Shown piece by piece: positions 33,999 to 42,996 of a DNA stretch of 64,000 nucleotides (the first letter of the stretch is position 1; each line of letters starts with the position of its first letter). This stretch comes from Bradyrhizobium sp. LHD-71. Lineage in GTDB: Bacteria > Pseudomonadota > Alphaproteobacteria > Rhizobiales > Xanthobacteraceae. The position numbers were made by a program, and so were the translations under genes. The notes below the pieces were generated by a model. The model made no database searches. It had not been told where the DNA came from and was given only the letters and a program-made list of their open reading frames with translations. The DNA lies in NCBI RefSeq assembly GCF_031157255.1, contig NZ_JAVIFX010000021.1, positions 81,700 to 145,699 on the forward strand. Reading direction: 5' to 3'.

Positions 33999-34408
33999 GT
34001 TCCGCCCCAGCGCGGCAACGCGCAGCCCGCGCGCTCGACGGCGTTTATGGATTAAGCTGCCGCCTGTCGACTCCCGCGCGTGCAAAATATTGCGCTCGCG
34101 AAAAGTGAGAGTTGAGGAATCTCAAGTCAGCTGAGAACTTCCCGTCGATGTCCACCGCCGCAATGTCGTCTCGGACGTTCCCGCGCCTCGTCCGAATAAT
34201 CCGCGCATCTAAACCGGGTTACGCGAAGGGATGGAAATCAGGCCTTTCCGCCAAGTTCCGTCAAGTATCGCCCCTAAACTGATTGATTAATTGTCCCGGA
34301 TGGCATTCCCTACCATGATACGGACGACGTCCAGCCGAGCGACGCTGGCGCCTTGGCGAAAGTCGCAGAATGAACGGTAGGAAACGATAGGAAACGTCGG
34401 GGACGACA
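33999..34408. other. Intergenic stretch, no gene recognised
   Basis: This AT-richer stretch includes tgattgattaattgtcc near 34280 and probably holds promoters for the divergent flanking genes. I see no repeat and no reading frame with a start signal. Confidence 0.4.
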
Positions 34409-34543
34409 ATGTACAGCGGCACTCAGAATCGGGGTTTTGGCAATCGCACAAGAATGCGGGCGTGGAAGGTGGCGGTCTTGATCACCATAGGTATGGCTGC
34501 CTTGGTCTACATCGCCTACCAGACAAAAATGGCTATGCCCTGA
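34409..34543 (+). CDS. 44-residue single-helix membrane peptide
   Basis: The peptide starts MYSGTQNRGFGNRTRMRAWK and continues with VAVLITIGMAALVYIAYQTK, one membrane helix after a basic head. A weak GGGGA lies before the ATG, and a hairpin terminator follows. It is similar in size and layout to other tiny membrane proteins in this window. Confidence 0.5.
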   Translation: MYSGTQNRGFGNRTRMRAWKVAVLITIGMAALVYIAYQTKMAMP

Positions 34544-34569
34544 GCGATCGACCCACACTTCAGGCAGAC

Positions 34570-34594
34570 GAAAGGGGCGCGATGCGCCCCTTTC
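34570..34594. terminator. Bidirectional hairpin terminator
   Basis: GAAAGGGGCGC GAT GCGCCCCTTTC forms a perfect stem between the small plus-strand gene and the convergent DUF1236 gene. T-rich sequence lies on the plus side. Confidence 0.75.
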
Positions 34595-34619
34595 GTTATT
34601 CGGAGTAAGACTCCGCCGG

Positions 34620-35777
34620 TCAGTCGACCACTTCCACGACCTTGTGTTGCTCCGGATCGATGAGAACGATCTGGTCGCCGACCGTCAGCATCCGGTAGGA
34701 CGAAAGCTGCGGATTGTCGCGGGCTAGCTCCTCCGGCACGGCCTGCAACTGCAGGCAATTGGCATCCAACGCACCGCCCGGCTGGGTCGAGCCGGTGGTG
34801 CGAACCGCGGACCGCCTCAACACCTCGCGCTGTTCATGCGAGATCACGACGCGATCACCGCCGACCCGCGCCGAGGCCGTGCCGCTCGGACCGGACCGCC
34901 GAATGACGTCGACGACCTCACGCCGGCCCGGTTCGATGATGACGATCTCGTCCTCGACCACGGTGTATTCGTAGCCGCGATATTGCGGCACGATCTCAAC
35001 GATGTCAGGCGGCAACGGCCGCCCGCGCACATCGCGCGGCACCCGCGCGCCGATATTCACGTCAACGTTGACGTTCGTGCGTGCGTCCGACCGTTCGCGC
35101 TGCAGGCGATCGATGACGCGTGTCCGCTGCTCTTCGTTGATGTCGGCGGATACGGACGTGCCGTCCCTGCGCTGAGCCTGATCAGTTGAAGGCGCCGTGC
35201 CCGGCTGTTGCTGGCTCTGCTGTGGTTGCCCGGGCTGCTGCCGGACGCCCTGCTGCTGTCGCGCGTCTGCCGGCTGACCGGTCTGGCCTGTCTGGCCTGC
35301 CCGGTTGTCCTGGTCCCGCTGCTGATCGCGGGTCTGCTGCTGCTTCTGATCGGCGGGCTGCCTGCCGTCGCGCGCCGGCTGATCCTGCGTTTGCTGCGTG
35401 GAGCCTTTGGCGCCTGGCGCTGTGCGATCGCGCTGGTCCTGGCTCTGCTTTCGCTGCTCGGCAGGCTGCCTGCCCTCGCCGCCCTTCTGGTCCTCGCTCT
35501 GTTGGGTCGGCCGTTTGCTGTCACGCGCTGACGGGTCCTCGGCCTGTTTGCGCTCATCCATTGCGCCTGCTTTTGGCGCGGGCTGCTGCGCGCGATCCTG
35601 CGACCGTTCGGACGCTCCCTTGTCGCTTGCAGCCGGACGCCCGGTGTCCTTCGACGCCGGCGACTGCATGCGCGGACTATCGTCGCGCTGCGCGGGACCT
35701 TGTGTCTGTGCGATCACGGCGCTTGTTCCAAGAGCGAGTGCGACCGCAGTGGTGCCAAGCCATTTCATCGTCGTCAT
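34620..35777 (-). CDS. Exported DUF1236 protein with Gln-rich central region
   Basis: The 385-residue protein has a signal peptide (MTTMKWLGTTAVALALGTSA, cleavage near VIAQ). Residues about 30-200 are Gln/Asp/Arg/Lys-rich and disordered. Two DUF1236-type repeats follow (LPPDIVEIVPQYRGYEYTVV with EDEIVIIEP, then PQLSSYRMLTVGDQIVLIDP). DUF1236 proteins are periplasmic and common in Bradyrhizobiaceae; their role is unknown. GGAGGAG is eight bases before the chosen ATG. The long hydrophilic linker suggests it spans or fills the periplasm. Confidence 0.85.
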   Translation of the reverse strand: MTTMKWLGTTAVALALGTSAVIAQTQGPAQRDDSPRMQSPASKDTGRPAASDKGASERSQDRAQQPAPKAGAMDERKQAEDPSARDSKRPTQQSEDQKGGEGRQPAEQRKQSQDQRDRTAPGAKGSTQQTQDQPARDGRQPADQKQQQTRDQQRDQDNRAGQTGQTGQPADARQQQGVRQQPGQPQQSQQQPGTAPSTDQAQRRDGTSVSADINEEQRTRVIDRLQRERSDARTNVNVDVNIGARVPRDVRGRPLPPDIVEIVPQYRGYEYTVVEDEIVIIEPGRREVVDVIRRSGPSGTASARVGGDRVVISHEQREVLRRSAVRTTGSTQPGGALDANCLQLQAVPEELARDNPQLSSYRMLTVGDQIVLIDPEQHKVVEVVD

Positions 35778-36126
35778 GAGTGGTTCTCCTCCATTGTACC
35801 GCCCGTCCGCGTGAACGCCCGGGCGACGGTGAAGGTTCATGGAGCTTTGGCAAAACGCGCGCCGTTCGCCGCAACGTAGGCGCTTGCGCAGCGATGAAGC
35901 TTTGGGTTGAAGACGCCGGCGTCTCGTGTGGCGCTGATGTGGCGAATGCTGATGCTGCTTGTGACGCTGCCGTTCATTTTGGGTTCAGGGACGCAACGAG
36001 GGAACGAAACATTCGCGCGAAGCCGGCGACGCGGAGGACCATCCGTCGCTGCAACCCTGTCAGGTGATTGACACTTCTCGCGCCGGCGCAGGCAACCGAC
36101 CCGCGCAGCCGCGCGTTTCCCCCAGG

Positions 36127-37104
36127 ATGGAACAGACCTATTTGCGGTGGCTTCCGAATCGGCCGCAGCCGCGTGTTGTGCGCTACGGCACGACCGCGCT
36201 CCTGGTCGGTCTCTGCTTCGTTCTGTTTGCCGCTCTGCACGAGCGAAACGGCATCATCGGCTTTTATCTTATGTTGCCGGCGATCTTCGCCGCTTCGGTG
36301 ATGTTCGATCGCGGGTCGGGCATTTTCGCCGTCGTGCTCAGTTGCCTGCTGCTTTATCTTGCTCTGCGGCACACCGGCAGCATCGCGCTACCGGCCGAAC
36401 TGGTGCTTCCTTTCGTCATATTCGGCGTGATGGCGCTCGGGCTTGCGGTTGTCAGCGAGGCGTTTCGCACGGCCTGGGAACACGCGACCATCGCGGAGCG
36501 GCAGAAGGACCTGTTGCTGAGCGAGCTGGGCCATCGCACGCAGAACAACCTGGCCATGGTCATTTCCGTGCTGTCTCTGCAGGCTCGCTCGAAAACAAGC
36601 CCCGAGACACGCGCCGCGCTCGCGAACGCGGTGGCGCGCGTTCAGGCCATTGCCAGCGCGCATCAGCACTTTCAGCCGGTGAGGCAGAATGGAAGCGTGG
36701 AGATGCGCTTATATCTGGAGGAGCTTTGCCGGCATCTGGGCGACTCGCTCCGCGACGTCCGGCCGATCGCGATCAAGGTCGAGTCCGACGCCGTGCACCT
36801 GCCGACGGAACAGGCCGTTCCGATCGGTCTCATCACCAATGAGCTCGTCACCAACGCGTTCAAGCACGCATTCCCGGACGACCGGAGCGGCACGGTTCGG
36901 GTGATCCTCAAGAAGACAACGACGTCTCTGGTTCTGGCGATCGAGGACAACGGCGTCGGCTGTCCAACGGACAGGCAGGAGCACATCGGCTCGCGCCTGA
37001 TACGTCTTCTTGCCGAGCAGCTTGAGGCCAAGCTCACCTATGAGGACGCAGGACCCGGATGTCGCGTCCGCGTGGAGTTCATTCCCAGGTACGCGGTCGC
37101 CTGA
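36127..37104 (+). CDS. HisKA_2-type membrane sensor histidine kinase
   Basis: The 325-residue protein has four N-terminal helices (about residues 21-110) with short loops, like DUF4118-type sensor membranes. The HisKA_2 dimerisation helix follows, with phospho-acceptor His136 in SELGHRTQNN, then an ATPase domain (LITNELVTNAFKHAF and IEDNGVGCP). HisKA_2/HWE kinases include those controlling the PhyR-EcfG general stress response. No response regulator is adjacent. A GTG at 36064 is an alternative start. The gene ends overlapping the convergent methyltransferase by 26 bases. Confidence 0.88.
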   Translation: MEQTYLRWLPNRPQPRVVRYGTTALLVGLCFVLFAALHERNGIIGFYLMLPAIFAASVMFDRGSGIFAVVLSCLLLYLALRHTGSIALPAELVLPFVIFGVMALGLAVVSEAFRTAWEHATIAERQKDLLLSELGHRTQNNLAMVISVLSLQARSKTSPETRAALANAVARVQAIASAHQHFQPVRQNGSVEMRLYLEELCRHLGDSLRDVRPIAIKVESDAVHLPTEQAVPIGLITNELVTNAFKHAFPDDRSGTVRVILKKTTTSLVLAIEDNGVGCPTDRQEHIGSRLIRLLAEQLEAKLTYEDAGPGCRVRVEFIPRYAVA

Positions 37105-37879
37105 GCGCGGAAACAATCGAATACTCGATCTCCTCCACGAACCGATCTTCACTGGACAAACGGGAAAGACGTTCGCGTAGATCGCTTTCAAATGCCTCTT
37201 GTAAATCCCCCAACACCACATGCGACGCGAAGGAGGTCGAGCCGAGGTAACCGACAATGCTGTCCGCGGTCCACACGTGAGGCTTACAGATTTCCGTCAC
37301 CTTGATATCGGCAAAGGGGGTCTGCGCAAGACACTCTTGATGCAGGGGAGCGGCCTTGAATACCCCGGCGCCAGCCCGTCGCTCCTCACCGAGCCAGTCT
37401 TTGATCGTTCCGATAACGACCTGATGCCAGGGTTGCCGGCCGCTCCAGAAACTCGAAGGTGAGACGGCAACCAGACCGCCCGCGGGCTCGATCAGCTTGT
37501 GCAAGCGATTTGCGACGAAGACACGCTCCATCCAGTGAAACGACGCGCCGAAAATGGCGAGGCGAATCGGAGCTACATCGCTCGGCAAATCCTCGGCTCT
37601 CAAGTTCAGGAAGCTTACATTGGCGATGCCCTTGTCGCGCGCGACGCGTTCGCCGATCTTCAGCATCTCCCGATCGGCGTCGATCGCAATGACTTCGTCA
37701 AACCAACAGCTAAGGGGCAGAGCTATCTGTCCCGTTCCGCAGCCGCCGTCGAGCAGGCGCCCACAGCCGTCCAGCCGATATTCATTGACGATCCAGTCGA
37801 ATACTTCCTGCGGATAAGGCACGCGGTAGCGCTCATAGTATTCGGCCGCTCCGAGGAAGAGATCGCTCGCCTGTTCCAT
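37079..37879 (-). CDS. Class-I SAM-dependent methyltransferase
   Basis: The 266-residue protein has motif I (LLDGGCGTGQIALPL), an acidic end of strand two (VIAIDADREML), and RAEDLP and IFGASFHWM as motifs II-III. This is the pattern of small-molecule (Methyltransf_11/25) enzymes. The start MEQASDLFLGAAEYYERYRV fits the family; the upstream extension does not. Substrate unknown. It is convergent with the histidine kinase and overlaps it by 26 bases. Confidence 0.85.
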   Translation of the reverse strand: MEQASDLFLGAAEYYERYRVPYPQEVFDWIVNEYRLDGCGRLLDGGCGTGQIALPLSCWFDEVIAIDADREMLKIGERVARDKGIANVSFLNLRAEDLPSDVAPIRLAIFGASFHWMERVFVANRLHKLIEPAGGLVAVSPSSFWSGRQPWHQVVIGTIKDWLGEERRAGAGVFKAAPLHQECLAQTPFADIKVTEICKPHVWTADSIVGYLGSTSFASHVVLGDLQEAFESDLRERLSRLSSEDRFVEEIEYSIVSALRRPRTWE

Positions 37880-38218
37880 TGCTTCAACGCTTCTCGAAAA
37901 ATGGCTCGAGTTGGTACCCGACAATATCACTCTGTTAACCGCCCATCCGAAGTGCCAGCTAACCGTGGAACGCCGGAAATTACAAATGTCACCTCCGCAA
38001 CTTCGGCATTGGGCATGGACGTGCCGACGCTGAGACGACAATAGTTGATCATCCAGCTAGAAACGATCTACGGATACCGTCCTCGGCGAGGGAGGCTGCA
38101 ACGTCGTGGACATCAGGATATAGACTTCGCGACTTACGCTCCGGCGAGAAGGTGCCACGCTGGTGCAGGCGCTCGCCAACGCGAGTTCCTTTGTCATTGA
38201 ATCTTCATCGAAGGAGCC

Positions 38219-38244
38219 GGAACGGTCTTGAAGGCCCGCAAGTT
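38219..38244 (+). promoter_or_regulatory. Sigma-EcfG-type promoter, GGAAC-N17-AGTT, near-leaderless
   Basis: GGAAC at 38219-38223 and AGTT at 38241-38244 end nine bases before the ATG at 38254, so the transcript would have almost no leader. Confidence 0.55.
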
Positions 38245-38253
38245 CGAAAGGCC

Positions 38254-38406
38254 ATGACCCAGCGAACTCGAAAGTCAGGGCTGTACAAGTTGTTTCTCGC
38301 GACCCTTCTCGCCGTCGCTGTTTTCGGCATCTTATATAGCGTTGTCGGCGGCAACTATTTGTCGCTGCATCGGGAAGTCGCCGATCGAGGCCGTTCGCCG
38401 CGTTGA
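38254..38406 (+). CDS. 50-residue single-helix membrane protein
   Basis: The protein starts MTQRTRKSGLYKLFLATLLA, with one helix through VAVFGILYSVVGGNYLSLH and a polar tail. The promoter motif ends nine bases upstream, leaving little room for a ribosome site in the message. It belongs to the set of tiny stress-type membrane proteins here. Function unknown. Confidence 0.6.
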   Translation: MTQRTRKSGLYKLFLATLLAVAVFGILYSVVGGNYLSLHREVADRGRSPR

Positions 38407-38455
38407 GGGTTCGGATTTTGAAGCAGCAACGAAGGAAGGGCCGAGCCGTGCTTCA

Positions 38456-38480
38456 GGAACCAGCTCCGCTGGCTGAAGTT
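38456..38480 (+). promoter_or_regulatory. Sigma-EcfG-type promoter, GGAAC-N16-AGTT, near-leaderless
   Basis: GGAAC at 38456-38460 and AGTT at 38477-38480 end eight bases before the ATG at 38489. Confidence 0.6.
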
Positions 38481-38488
38481 ATCTCTTC

Positions 38489-38677
38489 ATGGCAGCACAG
38501 CCCGCGCAAACCCTGGAAGAGATTGAAGCAGAGATAAAGGCCTGCCGGGAGCGCGTCGCGAACATGCGGCCGAGCCTGGAGAAGCAAAAGATTCTAGCGC
38601 ACATGGCCATGCTTCGCATTCGCGCGAGCGCTCATCGGTGGTTTCCCAAGGGACCAAAGCGCGACCATCAACTCTAA
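38489..38677 (+). CDS. Small helical protein
   Basis: The 62-residue protein (MAAQPAQTLEEIEAEIKACR...) is helical and loosely resembles the LTADEI/PTC family in shape, with an acidic helix, an RPSLE turn and a basic second helix. No ribosome site precedes the ATG, and the promoter motif is eight bases upstream, so leaderless translation is possible. Confidence 0.6.
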   Translation: MAAQPAQTLEEIEAEIKACRERVANMRPSLEKQKILAHMAMLRIRASAHRWFPKGPKRDHQL

Positions 38678-39057
38678 TTCGTATCGGGGTGCCGGTGCAC
38701 GATCGGCTTTTGGTGGGGAGCCCGTCACGCTTGCGCCTCGCTTTCTGACGACGTGCCTTTCCGGGCTTGAGGACCTTTGATCCCCGAACGGTGGGTTTAA
38801 GCGTGGGAATAGGATAAGGAGGCCGCCAACTGAGGCGGCCTCCCGCTTGCGTATTTTGGGTTTCTGACTTCGACGGGCGCCAACCTTTAGCGGGCGTCGT
38901 TTACTTCTGACGGCGAAGGCATGTGCCGAAGGTCGCCCGTCAGTTTGACGAGCCACAACTTCAGTTCGATTAGCCTGCGCTTCTGCTCTTTGGTCAACTT
39001 CGACACCCGAGGTATAAACGCGCGTCTCTAACCGCCGTGTCCAAGAATGCCCGCCAT
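38678..39057. other. Intergenic stretch with a strong hairpin
   Basis: A perfect GGAGGCCGCC/GGCGGCCTCC stem with a six-base loop lies at 38818-38843. On the minus strand it is followed by a moderately T-rich run, so it may be a terminator or a small-RNA end. No gene is recognised in the rest. Confidence 0.45.
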
Positions 39058-39579
39058 ATGCCCTCGCAAGCCATTCCAACGCTCATCACGGAGCGCTTGA
39101 CCCTCCGCGCACCTGTCGCCGGGGATTTCCCGGCCTATGCCCGGCTTCTTGCCTCCCCGCGGGCAAAGGGCATTGGCGGCCCCTACGCTCAACGGGCGGC
39201 GTGGGGGAAGTTCTGCCATGGAGTCGCGTGCTGGGACCTGTTCGGGCACGGGGCGCTGATGATGGACCTCCTTGCCACCAGTGAGTGTGTGGGCCTCGTC
39301 GACATCAGCCACGGCCCGCTGTTTCCGGAAAAAGAACTTGGGTGGCTTGTCTATGAAGAGCATGAGGGTCAGGGATACGCGACGGAGGCCGCAGAGGCGT
39401 TACGGGACTGGGCTGCGTGCGAGCTCGGCCTCTTTGGCCTCGTGAGCTACGTGGACCCAGAGAACCGCCGTTCGATCGCCGTTGCAGAACGCTTGGGTGC
39501 GAGGCTCGACCCAGGTGCGCCGAAACAGGATCCAGGCGATCTCGTCTACCGGCACCGGGCCCAGCCCAAGCCGCAATAA
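39058..39579 (+). CDS. GNAT-family N-acetyltransferase (RimJ/RimL-like)
   Basis: The 173-residue protein shows the GNAT layout: LITERLTLRAPVAGDFPAYA, LVDISHGPLFPEKELGWLVY, the acetyl-CoA loop EGQGYATEAAEALRDW, and VDPENRRSIAVAERLGAR. This is the RimJ/RimL branch (Acetyltransf_3) acting on protein N-termini or small amines. A GTG seven codons upstream is an alternative start. No obvious operon partner. Confidence 0.88.
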   Translation: MPSQAIPTLITERLTLRAPVAGDFPAYARLLASPRAKGIGGPYAQRAAWGKFCHGVACWDLFGHGALMMDLLATSECVGLVDISHGPLFPEKELGWLVYEEHEGQGYATEAAEALRDWAACELGLFGLVSYVDPENRRSIAVAERLGARLDPGAPKQDPGDLVYRHRAQPKPQ

Positions 39580-39756
39580 GGGCGCGGCCGCAGCCGGAAA
39601 TGCCCAGGTCGTCTGCACCTTACCCGCGGCCCTCCGCCGGATGGATACCCTTTCGCGGCCGCCTGAGCGATTGATGATCGGAGAGGTCAGTCTCAACAAG
39701 ATCCGTCAACTCTAATTCCCGTTCGTCGCTTCGAGGAGACCGTGAGACTGGAGCTA

Positions 39757-40164
39757 CTAAGGATTGACCGAGCGGGTCCGCCGCCAGCTTGCGACAACCT
39801 GATCGACGTCCAGCATGCCGAGGCGCGTCGGCGGCCCCTCCACCACGGTCGTATTGACCTTGGCGATCTCGACGTTGAGTGCATCGACGCGACGACGGAC
39901 GGCTGCTTCATCGTCGAGCTTCTCGATCGCGGCGAGCTCCCTCTCCACCTTGCGGAGCAGCTCGAGTGATGGCGGCAGTATGGAGATCTGCTCGCGCTGG
40001 ACGAACTGCTTCACCCACCAGAGCGGGTCATGTTCCTGGCCGAGGTTCGCGAGGGGCTTACCTGCCCCCGGCAGGTTGTCGAAGGCTCCCTCCTCCGTGG
40101 CAACGCGAATCTGCGCGTCGATCCACGTCTCCCAGCTCGTCCCCGGAGGCTTGCGCTGTGTCAT
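39757..40164 (-). CDS. DUF1992 (DnaJ-homologue C28-like) protein
   Basis: The 135-residue protein carries the DUF1992 block: WIDAQIRVATEEGAFDNLPG followed by AGKPL, then WVKQFVQREQISILPPSLEL. Bacterial members (YhdN-like) have no known activity; the conserved GAFDNLPGxGKPL motif is clear. Its ATG overlaps the stop of the upstream serine hydrolase by four bases (ATGA). Confidence 0.88.
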   Translation of the reverse strand: MTQRKPPGTSWETWIDAQIRVATEEGAFDNLPGAGKPLANLGQEHDPLWWVKQFVQREQISILPPSLELLRKVERELAAIEKLDDEAAVRRRVDALNVEIAKVNTTVVEGPPTRLGMLDVDQVVASWRRTRSVNP

Positions 40165-41228
40165 GGTGCTCCCGCCTTCTCTTCGCTCACTATTGCTGCC
40201 AGCACGTAGCGATTGAAAATGATCAACGGCAGCAGTCCATGAACTGCGTCAGCGTACAGTCCAGCCGTAACTACCGCCACGAGATCGAGCGCCGGTACAG
40301 CGAAGATGCGCTGCCCGCCATGTCCCATGGCACAAATCCACGACACCTCGCGTCCCCCGACCAGGGACCGCCCGAGCCACCACTGATATCCGTAGAAATA
40401 CGTCAGGGCTGCAGGACCGATATGTGCAGCCGTGGATGCCGTCACCCATTTCTGTGAAACGATCTGGCGACCATTCCAATTCCCACCATTCAAAACGAGC
40501 TGGCCGATTTTTGCGAAGTCCCGCGAGCGCAGTCGAAGGCCGCCCCATTCGAGAGTCCCGCTCTTCAAATCCCTCGTCCAGGCGAAGTCACTGATACCGA
40601 GGGGCTCAAACAGGAAGTCGCGCGCGACGTCATCGAGTGCTCCGCCAACCGCGGTAGCAATCACATTTTCCAGGAGCAAAGTACCACCACTGTTATAATT
40701 CCAGACTTGTCCCGCGGGCGCCACAACGGGCTGCTCAAGCACGTATCGACATCGATCGGCTGAAGAAAGCAGACGCATTTCGCTATTCTTTGGATCGGTG
40801 GAAGGAAGGTTTTCGTTCCATTCGAGACCGGCGGACATCGTCAACAGATGGCGCAGCGAAATGCGCTCCTTTGCCGGGCTGCGCAGATCGGAATACTGAG
40901 GAAACCAATCGATAACAGCTTCGTCGATATCCCTGATCAGTTTGCGGTCTAGCGCGATGCCAAACAGCAATGAAATCACACTCTTCGTCACAGACCGCAG
41001 ATCATGCTTGCTGTCGGGTCCGTGCGCCACGTTCCCGAGTGGCTCTCCCCAACACTCGTCTTCCCCGGCGCGGTAGTGCTCGAACAATAGTCTGCCGTGC
41101 CGCACGACAAGAACACTGTGGATGTTGGCCTCGCCCGGCCCATCCAGCCATTCGACCAGATCGCGAAGCGGCTTGCTCCGAAGGCCGGCACCTTCTGGAT
41201 CGGCGATGCTCCAGTCTGAAAGACTCAT
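40161..41228 (-). CDS. Beta-lactamase-fold serine hydrolase
   Basis: The 355-residue protein has the class-C-like SxxK of LRSVTKSVISLLFGIALD and the YNSGG second motif. The MGHGGQRIFAVP block near the C-terminus matches the PBP4*/esterase-type Beta-lactamase family. No signal peptide is visible, so it is probably a cytosolic esterase or peptidase rather than an antibiotic-resistance enzyme. A paralogue lies at 62752-63885. It is translationally coupled to the DUF1992 gene. Confidence 0.85.
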   Translation of the reverse strand: MSLSDWSIADPEGAGLRSKPLRDLVEWLDGPGEANIHSVLVVRHGRLLFEHYRAGEDECWGEPLGNVAHGPDSKHDLRSVTKSVISLLFGIALDRKLIRDIDEAVIDWFPQYSDLRSPAKERISLRHLLTMSAGLEWNENLPSTDPKNSEMRLLSSADRCRYVLEQPVVAPAGQVWNYNSGGTLLLENVIATAVGGALDDVARDFLFEPLGISDFAWTRDLKSGTLEWGGLRLRSRDFAKIGQLVLNGGNWNGRQIVSQKWVTASTAAHIGPAALTYFYGYQWWLGRSLVGGREVSWICAMGHGGQRIFAVPALDLVAVVTAGLYADAVHGLLPLIIFNRYVLAAIVSEEKAGAP

Positions 41229-41364
41229 GAACCCACCAAAGGCCGAGAACCGCACTCGTCAGTGCGATCAATAGCATATTAGTGATCAAGCATCCTTGGC
41301 AACCAGACGACGGCAGCTCAAGGTCGTGAACGACAAAGCTCAACATGAGCATAATAGGCCGCTT

Positions 41365-42087
41365 TCAGATCTGGCCCTGATCTTCCTTCTCGCCGCTGGC
41401 AACGATCATCAGCGCCCCGTCTTGCAACGGCCGTTGCAGCGTTTTCGCCTTGTCCCAATTAGCCATCATCCAGAGATCGAACTGCTCGTCAGTCGTGAGG
41501 ATCACCGGCATCGCCTGCGGATGAACTTTTGCGACTTCAGCATTGGGCGCGCATGTGAGGAAGCCGAAGACATCCGCAGTGACCTCGCCCTCCTTCGCCT
41601 TCCGAACTGACGTCCAGTTCGTCCAGATGCCGGCAAACGCCATCAGGGGTCTGCTTTCGTCGGCTGCGAACCACACCGGCACTTTCTTTCCGTCGATGGT
41701 GTCGTATTCGGCGAACGACGTGAACGGCACGAGGCAGCGATTGGCAGGATCGAGCCATCGCTTCCAATGCGCGCTCGATACGTTGCGAATGTTGGTGACG
41801 CCGCTGTCCGGCTCCTTGCGAAGCAGCTCCTTGTAATCGGACTTCTGTCCTTTCGCTTCGAGCTTGCGAATTCTCTTGTTGGTCGCGTCCACCATCGCGC
41901 GCTGCGATGTCGGCATGCCCCAGCGCATCATCGTGATTTCGCGATCGCCGTTTGCGTTGCGCACCACCGGCGCCGGATAATCCGGGAAGATGCCCGGCAG
42001 ACTGGGTACGTTGCCTGCATTGTTGCGACCGCCGAACAGCTTCCGGATCGCGTCGACGTTCTTCGTCATCGAATAAAGGTTACACAC
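41365..42087 (-). CDS. SRAP-domain protein (HMCES/YedK family)
   Basis: The 240-residue protein begins at a GTG encoding Met followed by CNLYSMT, so the catalytic Cys becomes the N-terminal residue after Met removal, as in HMCES/YedK. Other family blocks are NVSSAHWKRWLDPANRCLVP, FAEYDT with the active-site Glu, and the LTCAPN-x-HPQAMPVIL ending. These proteins crosslink to abasic sites in single-stranded DNA to protect them at forks. The GTG overlaps the upstream stop by eight bases, so it is the third gene of an operon with two unknown proteins. Confidence 0.92.
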   Translation of the reverse strand: MCNLYSMTKNVDAIRKLFGGRNNAGNVPSLPGIFPDYPAPVVRNANGDREITMMRWGMPTSQRAMVDATNKRIRKLEAKGQKSDYKELLRKEPDSGVTNIRNVSSAHWKRWLDPANRCLVPFTSFAEYDTIDGKKVPVWFAADESRPLMAFAGIWTNWTSVRKAKEGEVTADVFGFLTCAPNAEVAKVHPQAMPVILTTDEQFDLWMMANWDKAKTLQRPLQDGALMIVASGEKEDQGQI

Positions 42088-42565
42088 GATCGATGCCGCC
42101 CGTTTCAATGGCGGCCAGCATAGCATGCTGCTCGCGCAGACGCTTCGCTTTCCGGCGGCGAGCCTTTCGCGACGGCCTCAGTTTCGGCTTTGGACCGGCC
42201 CTTTCAAGGACCAACGGCCAGACCTTTTCGTTGTACTTCTTTGTAAGACACACCTTCGCGCGATGAGGCGGAGGACCGTGGCGACATGAATGTGCGAACT
42301 TTCCGCTGACCATTCCATCGCACATCACGTATCCATAGACGTGCAACGCGGATTTCTGCCGAATTCCTCCGCCGATCTTGCTCCAGTGCAAACGCGATAC
42401 GTCGGAGAGGCGATACATTGCCAAGCGGTGGTCGGGCGGTTGTCGACGCACCGCGACCATAGGGCTGTCGGCCGAGGTATCAACGAGGGAGGCGATTAGC
42501 TTTGGGACTTCCGCGCGGTCATCATTCTGCTTGAGCCTCATCTCCAGCACGATGCAGTTGCACAT
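42080..42565 (-). CDS. Hypothetical basic protein in the SRAP operon
   Basis: The 161-residue protein starts MCNCIVLEMRLKQNDDRAEV. A mixed middle domain with several Cys and His (YGYVMCDGMVSGKFAHSCRH) precedes a strongly basic tail (PKPKLRPSRKARRRKAKRLR) suggesting nucleic-acid binding. Its ATG overlaps the upstream stop (TGATG), and its own end overlaps the SRAP start. No family is known to me. Confidence 0.65.
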   Translation of the reverse strand: MCNCIVLEMRLKQNDDRAEVPKLIASLVDTSADSPMVAVRRQPPDHRLAMYRLSDVSRLHWSKIGGGIRQKSALHVYGYVMCDGMVSGKFAHSCRHGPPPHRAKVCLTKKYNEKVWPLVLERAGPKPKLRPSRKARRRKAKRLREQHAMLAAIETGGIDRV

Positions 42566-42996
42566 CAATGTCCGTCCAGTTCGTCGGGCGCGTACCACGG
42601 CCCGCTCGTGTCTCGCGCGCGTGAAAGCTTGATCATGTAGACCTTGGCTTTCCAGCGATGTCCGGCGCGACAGCGCTCGCAGCTCAGCGAGGCCTCCAGA
42701 CGCCAGATTTCAGTGCTTTCGTGTCGGCGCAGATGTCGCAGATCGACAGAGCCTTGATGGTTGCAACGACGGCACTTCACTTCGAGGAAGAAGAAGCCGG
42801 CGCCGATCGCCTGCTCGATGGTCGGAGAAGGCTGCGCGGGACCGCCATAACCTTCCATTCGCGCGGACCAGACTTCGCACTCGGCGGCGATGATGCTGCG
42901 ATCAGCCTGCCGCGATTCCCTCTTCGCGGATTCGAGCCGAATTTTTGCTGCCCGCAGCTTGTCCCCGAAAATGCGGTCGCGTGACTTCCCGCCCAA
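42565..42996 (-). CDS. Hypothetical zinc-ribbon protein in the SRAP operon
   Basis: The 143-residue protein has an N-terminal basic helix (DKLRAAKIRLESAKRESRQA) and a C-terminal zinc ribbon with CRRCNHQG and SCERCRAGHR. It is first in the three-gene operon leading to the SRAP protein. The overlaps between all three genes point to a shared task, plausibly recognition or protection of damaged DNA. This is inference from context. Confidence 0.65.
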   Translation of the reverse strand: MGGKSRDRIFGDKLRAAKIRLESAKRESRQADRSIIAAECEVWSARMEGYGGPAQPSPTIEQAIGAGFFFLEVKCRRCNHQGSVDLRHLRRHESTEIWRLEASLSCERCRAGHRWKAKVYMIKLSRARDTSGPWYAPDELDGH

